Source of the DNA: Microbacterium sp. SYP-A9085
GTDB lineage: Bacteria > Actinomycetota > Actinomycetes > Actinomycetales > Microbacteriaceae
Reading direction: 5' to 3'
DNA: 64,000 nt
Assembly: GCF_009649635.1 (NCBI RefSeq)
Contig: NZ_WJII01000004.1
Location: forward strand, 216,830-280,829
The notes beneath the pieces were generated by a model. It saw only the letters and a program-made list of their open reading frames with translations. It was not told where the DNA came from and searched no databases. Below, piece after piece: positions 34,659 through 42,886 of the stretch. Made by a program: the position numbers and the translations under genes. How positions within the stretch are numbered: the first letter of the stretch is position 1; every line of letters starts with the position of its first letter.

Positions 34659-35182
34659 TGGCGCGGGCGGCGGACCGCGCGCGGCTGGACGCGCCGCGCG
34701 GGCGCACGGGCATGCGCACCCGCCCGGCGCAGCCGTCGCGGGACCGCTTCGGCCGCTTCACGGAGTGGGTCGCGCGCGCGATGGGCACCCCGGCGTTCCT
34801 GCTGCTGCTGACGCTCTTCTGCGCGGCCTGGCTCGCGTGGAACACTCTCACGCCGCCGGAATTGCGCTTCGACTCCGCGACGAATGGGTTCACCGCGCTG
34901 ACGCTGATGCTGTCCCTGCAGGCCTCATACGCCGCTCCCCTGATCCTGCTCGCGCAGAACCGGCAGGACGACCGCGACCGCGTCCAGATCGAGCAGGACC
35001 GCCAGCGCGCCGAGCGCAATCTCGCCGACACCGAGTACCTGGCCCGCGAGATTGTGGCGCTGCGCCTTGCCCTGACCGAGCTGTCGAGCGAGGTCATGAC
35101 GAAGGAGACGCTGCGGCAGGAGCTGAAGGCGCTGCTGGAGCAGGTGGACGGCCGCGCCGACGGCTCGCCCGCCGCGCCATGA
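34658..35182 (+). CDS. DUF1003 membrane protein
   Basis: The 174-aa protein has a basic N-terminus, two transmembrane helices (about 45-65 and 78-100) and a charged coiled-coil tail (QNRQDDRDRVQIEQDRQRAE). This is the DUF1003 pattern, including the RFGRFTEWVAR and SLQASYAAPLILLAQNR segments. The function is unknown. ATG 34658 shares its A with the preceding TGA (TGATG) and its stop overlaps the Mrp start by four bases (ATGA), so three genes form a tightly coupled operon. Confidence 0.88.
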   Translation: MARAADRARLDAPRGRTGMRTRPAQPSRDRFGRFTEWVARAMGTPAFLLLLTLFCAAWLAWNTLTPPELRFDSATNGFTALTLMLSLQASYAAPLILLAQNRQDDRDRVQIEQDRQRAERNLADTEYLAREIVALRLALTELSSEVMTKETLRQELKALLEQVDGRADGSPAAP

Positions 35183-36360
35183 CCAGCCTGGACGCCGCCG
35201 TCCGCGACGCGGTCGGCGCGGTCGTGGACCCGGAACTGCGCCGGCCCATCTCCACGATGAACATGGTCCGCGGCATCCGCGTGGACCCGGATGGCGCGGC
35301 CCACGTCGACATCCTGTTGACGGTGGTCGGCTGCCCGATGTCCGAGCGCATCACCGCGGACGTGCGCGCGGCCGCCGCGGCGGTGCCCGGGGTGACCGCG
35401 GTCGACGTCGTCGTCGGGGTGATGTCGCCGGAGGAGCGCGGCGCACTCGTGGAGGAGTTGCGCGGCCGGCGGGCGGGCCGCGGCACCCCGTTCGGGGCGG
35501 GCTCAGGCACCCAGGTGGTCGCCGTCACGAGCGGGAAGGGCGGGGTCGGCAAGTCGACGATCACCGCGAACCTCGCCGTCGCGCTCAGTCGCGCGGGACT
35601 GCGGGTGGGCCTTGTCGACCTCGACGTGCACGGATTCTCGATCCCCGGGCTGATGGGACTCGTGGACGCGCAGGGCCACGCGCCGCGCCCGACCCGCATC
35701 GACGACCTCATCCTGCCGCCGGTCGCCCACGACGTGAAGACGATATCGATCGGCATGTTCCTGCGGGAGGGCGACGAGCACAAGGCCGTCGCCTGGCGCG
35801 GTCCGCTGCTGCACCGCACGGTGCAGCAGTTCCTCACCGACGTGCACTTCGGACCGCTGGACGTGCTGCTGCTGGACATGCCGCCCGGCACCGGCGACAT
35901 CGCCATCACCGCCGGGCAGCTGCTGCCGGACGCCGGCGTCCTGGTCGTCACGACCCCGCAGCCGGCGGCGGTGGACGTCGCGGTGCGCAGCGGCATGGTC
36001 GCCCGGCAGACCGGCCAGCACGTGATCGGCGTGGTGGAGAACATGGCGCCGCTGGCCCTGCCCGACGGGACGCTGCTGGACCTGTTCGGCGCGGGCGGCG
36101 GAGCACAAGCGGCCGCCGCCCTGTCCACCCCCGACGAAGACGTCCCACTGCTCGGCTCCGTGCCGCTCAGCCCGCGGCTGCGCGCGTGCGGCGACGCGGG
36201 GACCCCGATCGTGGGCGTGCATCCCGAGGATCCGGCCGCGGCTGCGCTGGCGGGTCTCGCGGAGCGGATCGCCGCGCTGCACACGCCCGCGAGGGACCAT
36301 CGGCCCGGCGCCGTGAACCTCGGCAGCACCGGCCGCCGGCCCGGGGACGCTCAGCGGTAG
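35179..36360 (+). CDS. mrp: Mrp/NBP35-family P-loop ATPase with N-terminal MIP18 domain
   Basis: The 393-aa protein joins an N-terminal MIP18/DUF59 domain (residues 1-90, Cys52 in VVGCPMSERIT) to a deviant-Walker ATPase with SGKGGVGKSTI at 118-128, DLDVHGFSIPGLMG and DMPPGTGDIAI. Family members load or move Fe-S clusters in the cytosol. The usual metal-binding CPxC after the VENM motif is missing; here it reads VENMAPLALPDG, as in some actinobacterial Mrp proteins. Other cysteines would be needed to carry a cluster. It ends convergently, overlapping the next gene by 10 bp. Confidence 0.92.
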   Translation: MTSLDAAVRDAVGAVVDPELRRPISTMNMVRGIRVDPDGAAHVDILLTVVGCPMSERITADVRAAAAAVPGVTAVDVVVGVMSPEERGALVEELRGRRAGRGTPFGAGSGTQVVAVTSGKGGVGKSTITANLAVALSRAGLRVGLVDLDVHGFSIPGLMGLVDAQGHAPRPTRIDDLILPPVAHDVKTISIGMFLREGDEHKAVAWRGPLLHRTVQQFLTDVHFGPLDVLLLDMPPGTGDIAITAGQLLPDAGVLVVTTPQPAAVDVAVRSGMVARQTGQHVIGVVENMAPLALPDGTLLDLFGAGGGAQAAAALSTPDEDVPLLGSVPLSPRLRACGDAGTPIVGVHPEDPAAAALAGLAERIAALHTPARDHRPGAVNLGSTGRRPGDAQR

Positions 36361-36797
36361 TCGTCCGGTGTCAGCGGGCGCACGCCCCGGTCGTGCACGA
36401 GGAACTGCGCCCGTACGCGACCGCCCGCGCCGGTGCAGGCGTCGGCCAGCTCACGCGCCCACGCCCTTTCCCGATCGTCGGGGCGCGACCCGCCGGGTCG
36501 CTCCCACGCGAACACGACCTGGGCGAGGGCCGTGCCGTCCAGGAGCTCGGCGACCCGCGATCCCAGCAGCTGCGCGGCCGTGACCGGCCCGGTGCCGCCG
36601 GTGCCCGCCGGCTGGGCGGGATCGGCGGGCAGTCCCGCGCACGGCATGAGCATCGGGCACTGCACGTCGTCGGCATCCAGGAACATCATCCACAGCTGCC
36701 GCGTGGACGCGCGTTCCAGGAGGAACGCGACGCGCTCGGCCAGCAGGATGTCGTCGGTCAGCGGCGCCTCGCGGTCGGCCGCGGTCTTGTTCGTCAT
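36351..36797 (-). CDS. Hypothetical protein, about 148 aa
   Basis: The family is not recognised. The sequence is mixed alpha/beta with a conserved-looking block LWMMFLDADDVQCPMLMPC near residue 30 and a C-terminal AELADACTGAGGRVRAQFLVHDRGVR. It has no signal peptide or transmembrane helix. Start ATG 36797 is chosen because the preceding 20 codons are Pro/Cys-rich and lack a better start. It overlaps the Mrp stop by 10 bp and is followed by tatB on the same strand, 100 bases away. Confidence 0.6.
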   Translation of the reverse strand: MTNKTAADREAPLTDDILLAERVAFLLERASTRQLWMMFLDADDVQCPMLMPCAGLPADPAQPAGTGGTGPVTAAQLLGSRVAELLDGTALAQVVFAWERPGGSRPDDRERAWARELADACTGAGGRVRAQFLVHDRGVRPLTPDDYR

Positions 36798-36893
36798 CCC
36801 CTCAGCCTGCGCCGGCCGGACGGGGCACGAGGGTCCGTCCACGCGATCTGTGGACAAGCGGCCGTCCGTCCCGCGCTGGGGAGGAGCCGACGG

Positions 36894-37241
36894 TCAGGTG
36901 GCTTCGGAGTCGAACGGCGGAATAGTCCCCGGGGTGAACGGCGTGGGCGGGGTGAGCGTCGCGCGGGCCGGCGCGGGCCGCGCGGGCGGCGGCACGTCGT
37001 CCAGGAGCGCCTCACGGATGATGCGACGCGGATCGTACTGGCGGGGGTCGAGCGTGCGCCAGTCGACGTCGTCGCCGAGCTCGTCCTTCATCCGCTCCCG
37101 AGCGGTGCCCAGCAGCTCGCGACCGCGGCCGAGCAGCTGCGCGAGCATGGCCGCGTACCGCGGCAACCGGTCGGGGCCCACCAGCAGCGCGGCGATCACC
37201 CCGATCACCACGAGCTTCTCGATCGTGAGCCCGAAGATCAT
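36894..37241 (-). CDS. tatB: Twin-arginine translocase subunit TatB
   Basis: The 115-aa protein begins with the TatA/B signature: a short N-terminus, one transmembrane helix (FGLTIEKLVVIGVIAALLVG), the hinge GPDRLPRYAAML, and an amphipathic helix RGRELLGTARERMKDEL. A long acidic/proline-rich tail follows. The position of Glu in the helix start and the GPxRLP hinge point to TatB rather than TatA. It would form the substrate receptor with TatC, which is not in the window. ATG 37241 is preceded closely by GAGGAG. Its location near an O-methyltransferase and Mrp matches Rv1224 in mycobacteria. Confidence 0.9.
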   Translation of the reverse strand: MIFGLTIEKLVVIGVIAALLVGPDRLPRYAAMLAQLLGRGRELLGTARERMKDELGDDVDWRTLDPRQYDPRRIIREALLDDVPPPARPAPARATLTPPTPFTPGTIPPFDSEAT

Positions 37242-37290
37242 CTCCTCAGGGTACCCGCCGCGCCTGGCGGTCCCGCGCATCCGGCTCCCG

Positions 37291-37296
37291 TAGGCT
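37291..37296 (+). promoter_or_regulatory. Candidate -10 box TAGGCT
   Basis: TAGGCT predicts transcription from about 37303 and a leader of about 11 nt before ATG 37314, with GGAGG inside it. Confidence 0.45.
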
Positions 37297-37313
37297 TTGC
37301 GCGGAGGCGCACC

Positions 37314-37952
37314 ATGACCGAGCACGACGCGAACCAGCGGTTCGTCCAGGAGGCGACCGTCGAACCCGACCACATCGCCCGCGCGCGAGCCCACGCCCTG
37401 GAGCTGGGTGCCGCGCCGATCAGCCCCGCCGTAGGCGCCCAGTGCGCCGTGATCGCCGCGTGCGCGAACGCGCAGAGCATGATCGAGATCGGCACCGGGG
37501 CGGGCGTGTCCGGCCTGTGGCTGCTGCACGGCTCCCCGCACGCGGTGCTCACCACGATCGACAGCGAGCCCGAGCATCTGGGGGTCGCCCGCCAGGCCTT
37601 CGCCGACGCGAAGATCCCCGCCGGACGCGCGCGGTTCATCGCCGGCCGCGCGTCCGAGGTGCTGCCCCGCATGAACGAGGCCTCCTACGACATAGTGCTC
37701 GTGGACGCCGACCCGGAGGGCGTCATCGAGTACGTCGAGCACGGTCTGCGCCTGGTGCGCCCCGGCGGCACCGTGCTGGTCCCGCGGGTGCTTGCCGGCG
37801 GCGCGGTCTCGGACCCGGTGCGCCGCGACCCGACGACGACGGCCTACCGCTCCCTCATCCAGGAGACGCAGGCATCGCCCGCGGTGATCGGGGCGCTGTC
37901 CACGACCGGCGAGGGACTGCTCCAGCTGACGACGATCCGCGCGACGGTCTGA
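37314..37952 (+). CDS. SAM-dependent O-methyltransferase (class I, COMT-like)
   Basis: The 212-aa enzyme resembles bacterial catechol/caffeoyl-CoA-type O-methyltransferases. The SAM motif is MIEIGTGAGVSGLWLL, followed by TTIDSEPEHL as the ribose contact, DIVLVDADPEGVIEY with metal-site Asp residues, and LRLVRPGGTVLVPRV. Mycobacterial Rv1220c is a similar protein beside sigE and tatB. The natural substrate is unknown. Start ATG 37314 has GCGGAGG nine bases upstream. It converges with the DUF3117 gene; the shared intergenic region holds a strong terminator. Confidence 0.88.
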   Translation: MTEHDANQRFVQEATVEPDHIARARAHALELGAAPISPAVGAQCAVIAACANAQSMIEIGTGAGVSGLWLLHGSPHAVLTTIDSEPEHLGVARQAFADAKIPAGRARFIAGRASEVLPRMNEASYDIVLVDADPEGVIEYVEHGLRLVRPGGTVLVPRVLAGGAVSDPVRRDPTTTAYRSLIQETQASPAVIGALSTTGEGLLQLTTIRATV

Positions 37953-37972
37953 GCGACCACCGGCCGGGCAGG

Positions 37973-38008
37973 CAAAAAACAGCGGCCGGTCTGGACAGAC
38001 CGGCCGCT
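37973..38008 (-). terminator. Rho-independent terminator of the DUF3117 gene
   Basis: A perfect 12-bp stem (37981-37992 with 37997-38008) closes a GTCC-type 4-nt loop. In the minus direction it is followed by a run of T residues (37974-37979), the classic intrinsic terminator form. It lies 13 bases after the DUF3117 stop and also blocks convergent transcription from the O-methyltransferase. Confidence 0.85.
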
Positions 38009-38021
38009 GGACGTGACGGAA

Positions 38022-38192
38022 CTACGCGTTCACGACACCGCCGAGCACGTCGTAGAGCTCCTTCGCCTCCGCGTCGTTGACGGAGACGACAAGGCGTCCA
38101 CCACCCTCGAGCGGAACGCGGACGATGATGAGGCGCCCCTCCTTCACAGCCTCCATCGGCCCGTCCCCGGTTCTCGGCTTCATGGCTGCCAT
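38022..38192 (-). CDS. DUF3117 family small protein
   Basis: This 56-aa protein begins MAAMKPRTGDGPMEAVKEG and ends NDAEAKELYDVLGGVVNA, with IIVRVPLEGGGRLVVSVN between. It is the DUF3117 pattern, a highly conserved small actinobacterial protein of unknown function, predicted to be a compact beta-alpha fold. Start ATG 38192 is preceded by GAAAGGGAG eight bases upstream. A TAAACT -10 box at 38224-38229 and an intrinsic terminator downstream make this a complete monocistronic unit. Confidence 0.93.
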   Translation of the reverse strand: MAAMKPRTGDGPMEAVKEGRLIIVRVPLEGGGRLVVSVNDAEAKELYDVLGGVVNA

Positions 38193-38223
38193 CGTGGCTC
38201 CCTTTCGTTGTGGTCTTCACACA

Positions 38224-38229
38224 AGTTTA
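38224..38229 (-). promoter_or_regulatory. Candidate -10 box TAAACT for the DUF3117 gene
   Basis: TAAACT on the minus strand predicts initiation near 38217 and a leader of about 25 nt containing GAAAGGGAG. Confidence 0.45.
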
Positions 38230-38272
38230 TCGTGAGCCCCTCCCGCCCGGGAATCGGCGCCGGGCGCGCCGC

Positions 38273-39499
38273 TCACGGGATCTGCCAGTACGTGTTCCCG
38301 AGCGCGTACATGTTGTAGATCCACCACCACTGCCCGGCCAGGCACAGCACCAGGACTCCCCCGCGCCACCATCGCGATCGGGGCACGGCGACCGCGCCCC
38401 ACAGCGGCGACAGCGGCAGCAGCAGCCGGAACACGCTGGACTGCGGGAAGAACACCGCCAGCAGGTACGCGAGGTACGACGCCGACCAGAGCCGGATGTC
38501 GACGCCCACCCGCCGCACCCGGGGGCCGAACAGCAGCATCCCGGCGCACGCGAGGACCAGGACGACGAGGGCGATGTGGCCGGTGGTCTCGCCCAGGCCC
38601 CAGGTGCGGAACCAGAAGCCCGCGGCATCCCAGAATCCGCGCAGCGGCGCGAAGCCGGCGTCCGTCCCCACCCAGTCGCGGCGCCAGCTCAGCTCGGTGG
38701 CCATGTACGCGTCGGACCGGCCGGTGGCCGCCCCGGCGATCACCGGCCACGCGAACCCGACCGTGCACGTCCACGCGCCGAGGGCGACGAGCTGCGCGAC
38801 GTGCCGCGCCGGCAGCGGCTCGCGTCGCCTGCCGACCCACCGGGCGATGCCGTGCAGCCCCAGCAGCAGCGCGAACGCGAGCACGCCGGGGCGGGTGAAC
38901 CCCATCAGCGGGATCAGCAGCCACAGCCACGCGTATCGGCGCCGGACCACCGCCCACAACGCGAGGAACAGCCACAGCAGGAACAGGGCCTCCCCGTACC
39001 CGATCTGGAACACGGCCGCGAGCGGCGCGCACGCGAAGAACACGACCGCCCAGGTGGCCGTCGGCGCGTCGAGCCGTTCGCGCAGCAGCCGGTACAGCAC
39101 GAGGCACGACAGGTACCCGGCGACGAGGGAGATCAGGATCGCGGCCACCGGCCATCCCGCGCCGTCGCCGCCCAGCAGCCGCGCCAGGTACGGGTACACC
39201 GGCATGAACGCCCAGGCGTTCTGCGACACGTGCCCTGCGGCATCCACCGGCAGCTGCGTGGGGTAGCCGTGCACGGCGATGAACCAGTACCACTGCGCGT
39301 CCCAACCCATCAACAGAGCCCCGACGCCCGGGCGCGGACCGAACCGTGAGTCCGGGGTGGCGAGGGCGGACGCCAGCGCGAAGAACCCGGTCGTGATCAC
39401 CCGGGCGGCGAGGTAGAGGATGCCGATGCGCAGCGCCGCGGGCAGCCGGCTCCAGCCGCGCTGCGCGGTGTCCTGCGCGGTCAGAGCGCCGTCAGCCAC
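38273..39499 (-). CDS. PIG-V/Gpi18-like mannosyltransferase, polytopic
   Basis: The 408-aa protein has about ten hydrophobic helices. It shows the GT-C/PIG-V landmarks MGWDAQWYWFIAVHGYP (with an acidic residue in the first extracytoplasmic loop), NAWAFMPVYPYLARLL and GFTRPGVLAFALLL. Members transfer mannose or another sugar from a polyprenyl-phosphate donor at the outer face of the membrane; actinobacterial copies are thought to work on lipoglycans or glycoproteins. ATG 39499 lies within the last codons of dapE, giving a 19-bp overlap and likely co-transcription. The exact acceptor is unknown. Confidence 0.83.
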   Translation of the reverse strand: MADGALTAQDTAQRGWSRLPAALRIGILYLAARVITTGFFALASALATPDSRFGPRPGVGALLMGWDAQWYWFIAVHGYPTQLPVDAAGHVSQNAWAFMPVYPYLARLLGGDGAGWPVAAILISLVAGYLSCLVLYRLLRERLDAPTATWAVVFFACAPLAAVFQIGYGEALFLLWLFLALWAVVRRRYAWLWLLIPLMGFTRPGVLAFALLLGLHGIARWVGRRREPLPARHVAQLVALGAWTCTVGFAWPVIAGAATGRSDAYMATELSWRRDWVGTDAGFAPLRGFWDAAGFWFRTWGLGETTGHIALVVLVLACAGMLLFGPRVRRVGVDIRLWSASYLAYLLAVFFPQSSVFRLLLPLSPLWGAVAVPRSRWWRGGVLVLCLAGQWWWIYNMYALGNTYWQIP

Positions 39500-40557
39500 G
39501 CGCGCAGACCCTGTTCCACCGCCTCGATCTGGGCTATCGGCACGCGCTCCTCGTCATGGTGGGCGAGGTGCGGGTCCCCCGGCCCGTAGTTGACCGCGGG
39601 AACGCCGAGCGCCGAGAACCGGGCGACATCCGTCCACCCGTACTTCGGCCGCGGCTGGGCGCCCACGGCGGCGAGGAACTCGCGGGCCACCGGGGCGTCC
39701 AGGCCCGGACGGGCGCCGGGCGAGGCATCCGTCACCTCCACCTCGAATCCCTCGAACACGTCGCGCACGTGCGCGACGGCCTCGTCGACGGTCCGGCTGG
39801 GGGCGAAGCGGTAGTTGACCTCGACCTCGCACAGGTCCGGGATGACGTTGCCGGCGACGCCGCCGGCGACGCGGACCGCGTTGAGCCCCTCCCGGTACAC
39901 GAGCCCCTCCACGGGGACGTCGCGGGGCCGGTACGCGGCAAGGCGCGCGAGGACGGGGGCGGCGGCGTGGATGGCGTTCTCGCCGATCCACGCGCGGGCG
40001 CTGTGGGCGCGGACGCCGTGCGTGCGCACGACGACGCGCAGCGTCCCGTTGCAGCCGCCCTCGACCTCACCGCCCGAGGGTTCGCCGAGGATCGCGAAGT
40101 CCGCGGCGAAAAGGTCGGGCCGGGTCTGCGAGAGCCGGTTCAGGCCGTTGCGGGACGCGTCGACCTCCTCGTGGTCGTACCACATCCAGGTGATGTCGAT
40201 CGCGGGGTCGGTCAGCTCCGCGGCCAGCTTCAACTGCACGGCGAGACCGGATTTCATGTCGACGGTGCCGCGGCCCCAGATGTGCGCGGCGCCGTCGATC
40301 TCGATGTCGCGGGTGGGGACGTTGCCGTTGATCGGGACGGTGTCGATGTGGCCGGCGATCACGACCCGGCGGCCCCGTCCGCGATGGGTGCGGGCGACAA
40401 TGGTGTCACCGTCGCGATGCACGTCGAGGTGGGAAAGGCCCGTGATCGCCGCGTGGATGGCGTCGGCGAGCGTGGTCTCGTCGTCGGACACGCTCGGGAT
40501 GTCGCACACGGCACGGGTGAGGTCCGGGGATGTCTGTGACAGATCGAGCACCGGCAT
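39481..40557 (-). CDS. dapE: Succinyl-diaminopimelate desuccinylase DapE
   Basis: The 358-aa enzyme hydrolyses N-succinyl-LL-2,6-diaminopimelate to succinate and LL-diaminopimelate in lysine and peptidoglycan precursor synthesis. It is an M20 dizinc enzyme with VIAGHIDTVP (His70), GRGTVDMKSG (Asp100), the catalytic/metal pair in DHEEVDA (Glu130, Glu131), a later GEPSGG, and a final His in LAHHDEERVP. The dimerisation domain lies in the middle, starting around EGGCNGTLRVVVR. ATG 40557 is divergent from dapD, with TAGACT six bases upstream. Its neighbour dapD catalyses an earlier step of the same pathway. Confidence 0.95.
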   Translation of the reverse strand: MPVLDLSQTSPDLTRAVCDIPSVSDDETTLADAIHAAITGLSHLDVHRDGDTIVARTHRGRGRRVVIAGHIDTVPINGNVPTRDIEIDGAAHIWGRGTVDMKSGLAVQLKLAAELTDPAIDITWMWYDHEEVDASRNGLNRLSQTRPDLFAADFAILGEPSGGEVEGGCNGTLRVVVRTHGVRAHSARAWIGENAIHAAAPVLARLAAYRPRDVPVEGLVYREGLNAVRVAGGVAGNVIPDLCEVEVNYRFAPSRTVDEAVAHVRDVFEGFEVEVTDASPGARPGLDAPVAREFLAAVGAQPRPKYGWTDVARFSALGVPAVNYGPGDPHLAHHDEERVPIAQIEAVEQGLRAWLTAL

Positions 40558-40563
40558 CCTCCG

Positions 40564-40569
40564 AGTCTA
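40564..40569 (-). promoter_or_regulatory. -10 box TAGACT for dapE
   Basis: TAGACT ends six bases before ATG 40557 on the minus strand. The gap CGGAGG could serve as a ribosome-binding site only if transcription began further upstream. Confidence 0.5.
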
Positions 40570-40624
40570 GCCAGGGCCCTTCGCCGGGGATGTCACCGGG
40601 CGCGGGCGGCGACGGCCCAGCGGA

Positions 40625-40630
40625 TACGGT
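40625..40630 (+). promoter_or_regulatory. -10 box TACGGT for dapD (leaderless)
   Basis: TACGGT ends six bases before ATG 40637. It lies 55 bp from the divergent dapE box, so both lysine genes would be transcribed from the same short region. Confidence 0.5.
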
Positions 40631-40636
40631 TGAGGG

Positions 40637-41572
40637 ATGAGCGACGAGCGACGGGTCTTCGGGACGGGTGTGGCCACGGTGACCGCCGACGGGATGGTTC
40701 TGGATGCGTGGTTCCCGCATCCGCGGGTCGGGTCGGCGGCGGATGCCGTGGATCTTGCCGGTGCTGCGGGCGACGATCCGCGCCGCGGGGTGCGCGGGGA
40801 GGTCGTCGAGCTGCACATCGACCTCGATGACGCGCCCGCGTCCACCGTCGACGCGTACCTGCGCCTGCATGCGCTGTCACACCGGCTCGTGGAGCCGAAC
40901 AGTCTGAACCTCGACGGGATCTTCTCCTTCCTGCCGATCGTCGCGTGGACGAACGCCGGGCCGATGCATCCGGACGACGTGACACGGCTGCGTCCCGCCC
41001 TGCGCCGTGCCGGCATCCAGGTGGAGGGACTGGACAAGTTCCCGCGTCTGCTGGACTACGTCGCCCCCGCCGGGGTGCGGATCGCCGACGCCGCGCGCGT
41101 GCGGCTCGGCGCGTACCTGTCCCCGGGGACAACGGTGATGCACGAGGGCTTCGTCAACTTCAACGCGGGCACGCTGGGCGCCTCGATGGTGGAGGGCCGG
41201 ATCTCGCAGGGCGTGGTGGTGGGCGACGGCAGCGACATCGGCGGCGGCGCGTCGATCATGGGCACGCTGTCGGGCGGCGGTACGCACCGCGTCTCGATCG
41301 GCGAGCGGTGCCTGCTGGGCGCCAACGCGGGCGTGGGCATCTCGCTCGGCGACGACTGCGTGGTCGAGGCGGGGCTGTACCTGACCGGCGGCACCAAGGT
41401 CGTGCTGGCCGACGAGCCCCCGCGCGCCGACGGCATCCGCCCGTCGGCGAAGGCGGCCGACCTGTCCGGGCGGCCCGGGATGCTGTACCGCCGCAACTCG
41501 CTCACCGGCGCCGTCGAGGCCCTGCGCCGGGAGGGCGTCGGCGTGACCCTCAACGAGGCTCTGCACGTCTGA
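40637..41572 (+). CDS. dapD: Tetrahydrodipicolinate N-succinyltransferase DapD
   Basis: The 311-aa enzyme transfers succinyl from succinyl-CoA to tetrahydrodipicolinate. The actinobacterial DapD form is recognisable by its N-terminal domain ([20 protein letters not shown]) and the C-terminal left-handed beta-helix with hexapeptide repeats ([59 protein letters not shown]). It is a trimer in the cytosol. The start is a leaderless-type ATG. Directly downstream begins the repeat array that brackets the DUF559 gene. Confidence 0.95.
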   Translation: MSDERRVFGTGVATVTADGMVLDAWFPHPRVGSAADAVDLAGAAGDDPRRGVRGEVVELHIDLDDAPASTVDAYLRLHALSHRLVEPNSLNLDGIFSFLPIVAWTNAGPMHPDDVTRLRPALRRAGIQVEGLDKFPRLLDYVAPAGVRIADAARVRLGAYLSPGTTVMHEGFVNFNAGTLGASMVEGRISQGVVVGDGSDIGGGASIMGTLSGGGTHRVSIGERCLLGANAGVGISLGDDCVVEAGLYLTGGTKVVLADEPPRADGIRPSAKAADLSGRPGMLYRRNSLTGAVEALRREGVGVTLNEALHV

Positions 41573-41613
41573 CGGCTGCGAGGGCGCGACCTGCGCGGCG
41601 CGGCGCCGGGTTC

Positions 41614-41728
41614 GTGTCGCACAAGATGCGGGTGTTCGCCGCCCCATCCCGCATCTTCTGCGACATCCCCAGTTGCGTGTCACACAACGGGTGGCATCCC
41701 GCCGCTGCATCCCGCATCTAGTGCGACA
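41614..41728. repeat. Palindromic repeat array, 3' side of the DUF559 gene
   Basis: Four half-units alternate in orientation. The consensus is CCCGCATCTTCTGCGACA (plus) and its reverse complement (minus). A minus copy at 41614-41632 and a plus copy at 41645-41665 match at 17 of 18 positions as an inverted pair with a 15-nt loop. A degenerate minus copy (41678-41694) and a plus copy (41707-41728, with TAG in place of TTC) form a second pair about 63 bases on. Together with the array at 42887-43112 they enclose the nuclease gene. Confidence 0.85.
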
Positions 41729-41782
41729 TCCCCGGCGCGGGTTGCGGTACCCGCAGATCCGAAACCGCATCGCGCCACGGCG

Positions 41783-42754
41783 TCAGGCCATGCCGGGCCG
41801 CCACCCGGCATCCAGCAGCGCCTCCGTCACCTTCCGCAGGGCGACGGTCGGGTCTGGCCGCAGATGGTGGCTGAGGATGCGCACGTGCGCCCACCCGAGC
41901 GCGCGGATCGCGTCCCACCGGTCGGCGTCGCGGGCGAACTGGGCCTCGTCGAACGCGTGCACGCGACCGTCGCTCTCGGCCCCCACCCGATATCGCGGGT
42001 AGGCGAGATCCAGCCGTGCCACGAGATTGCCGGCGCGGTCGACGAGCTCCCAGTTCAGTTCCGGTTCGGGAAGACCCGCCCGCACCAGGATCAGGCGCAG
42101 TTTCGTCTCTTCGGATGTCTCCGAACCGGGGCGGATCTCGGCCGTGGCCCGCGCGAGCAGGCGTCCGCGCACGTCTTCGCCATGCTCGAGCTCGGCGCGC
42201 AGATCGTCCATCGTGAGCAGCCGATTCCGCGGCTGGACGAGGTAGTCGCCGAGTGCGATGAGATCGTCGAGGGCCCAGGAGCGCGCGACCTGCCGCCACA
42301 CGCGAGCGGGATCCTCGATCCGCAATCCATCGATCACCCGGAATGCGGGTGGACGGGACTGCAACCGGTGACCGGTCACGCCGGCGCGGCGAGGCTGTGC
42401 CGCCGGCCGGCGGGCCGAGACATCGATCGCGCGGCGATTCGCGGTCGTGTACGGCAGGGGTCCGCCGAGCACCGCGACGGCCACATCGTGGCTGAAGAAC
42501 TGCTCCGGCGTCAGCGCCGGAGCTATCTGCCGGGCACGGGCGATCAGGTCGACGCGCAGACGCTCCATCCTCTGCGACGGCGTCTCCCCCGCAGTCACCG
42601 AGGCCGCTGCAGCCGACGCGTCGCGCACGCCGCGCGTCGGAACAATGAGGTCCCGCGCCCGCAGACGCGACCGACTGACACCGGCTCTGCGTGCCTCGTC
42701 GATCGAGAACGGCCGCCCGGAGAGCGGGGCGGGCAGAGGTGCGGCTCTGGTCAT
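41783..42754 (-). CDS. AbiEi-like N-terminal plus DUF559 (Vsr/PD-(D/E)xK-like) endonuclease-domain protein
   Basis: The 323-aa protein has a winged-helix-like N-terminus (FSIDEARRAGVSRSRLRARD, about 16-40) ending TRGVRD, as in AbiEi-type antitoxin-domain proteins. The middle domain spans about 60-200. The C-terminal DUF559 domain (210-300) carries acidic positions in SETSEETKLR (Glu212, Glu216), Asp249 in RLDLAYP, and Glu260/Asp262 in VGAESDGRVHAF, followed by RDADRWDAIRALGWAHVRI. This order fits the very-short-patch-repair-like PD-(D/E)xK nucleases. GGAGG immediately precedes ATG 42754. It is flanked by palindromic repeat arrays and interrupts an otherwise conserved neighbourhood. Biological role unknown. 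Confidence 0.8.
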   Translation of the reverse strand: MTRAAPLPAPLSGRPFSIDEARRAGVSRSRLRARDLIVPTRGVRDASAAAASVTAGETPSQRMERLRVDLIARARQIAPALTPEQFFSHDVAVAVLGGPLPYTTANRRAIDVSARRPAAQPRRAGVTGHRLQSRPPAFRVIDGLRIEDPARVWRQVARSWALDDLIALGDYLVQPRNRLLTMDDLRAELEHGEDVRGRLLARATAEIRPGSETSEETKLRLILVRAGLPEPELNWELVDRAGNLVARLDLAYPRYRVGAESDGRVHAFDEAQFARDADRWDAIRALGWAHVRILSHHLRPDPTVALRKVTEALLDAGWRPGMA

Positions 42755-42812
42755 GCCTCCATCCGACCGCGTCGGGGCGCTCGTGCGGAGAGTCAGGGTC
42801 GGATCGGTGGAG

Positions 42813-42834
42813 AACCGGCCCTCCTCGGCCGGTT
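42813..42834. repeat. Perfect 8-bp hairpin upstream of the DUF559 gene
   Basis: AACCGGCC (42813-42820) and GGCCGGTT (42827-42834) enclose a 6-nt loop. It lies about 60 bases upstream of the DUF559 start and could be an operator or an RNA leader hairpin. The surrounding 42755-42886 otherwise holds no gene. Confidence 0.5.
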
Positions 42835-42886
42835 GGGGAGGAACCGATTGATGCCGGGGAGTACCGATGTGAGAGGTCCTCGAGCG

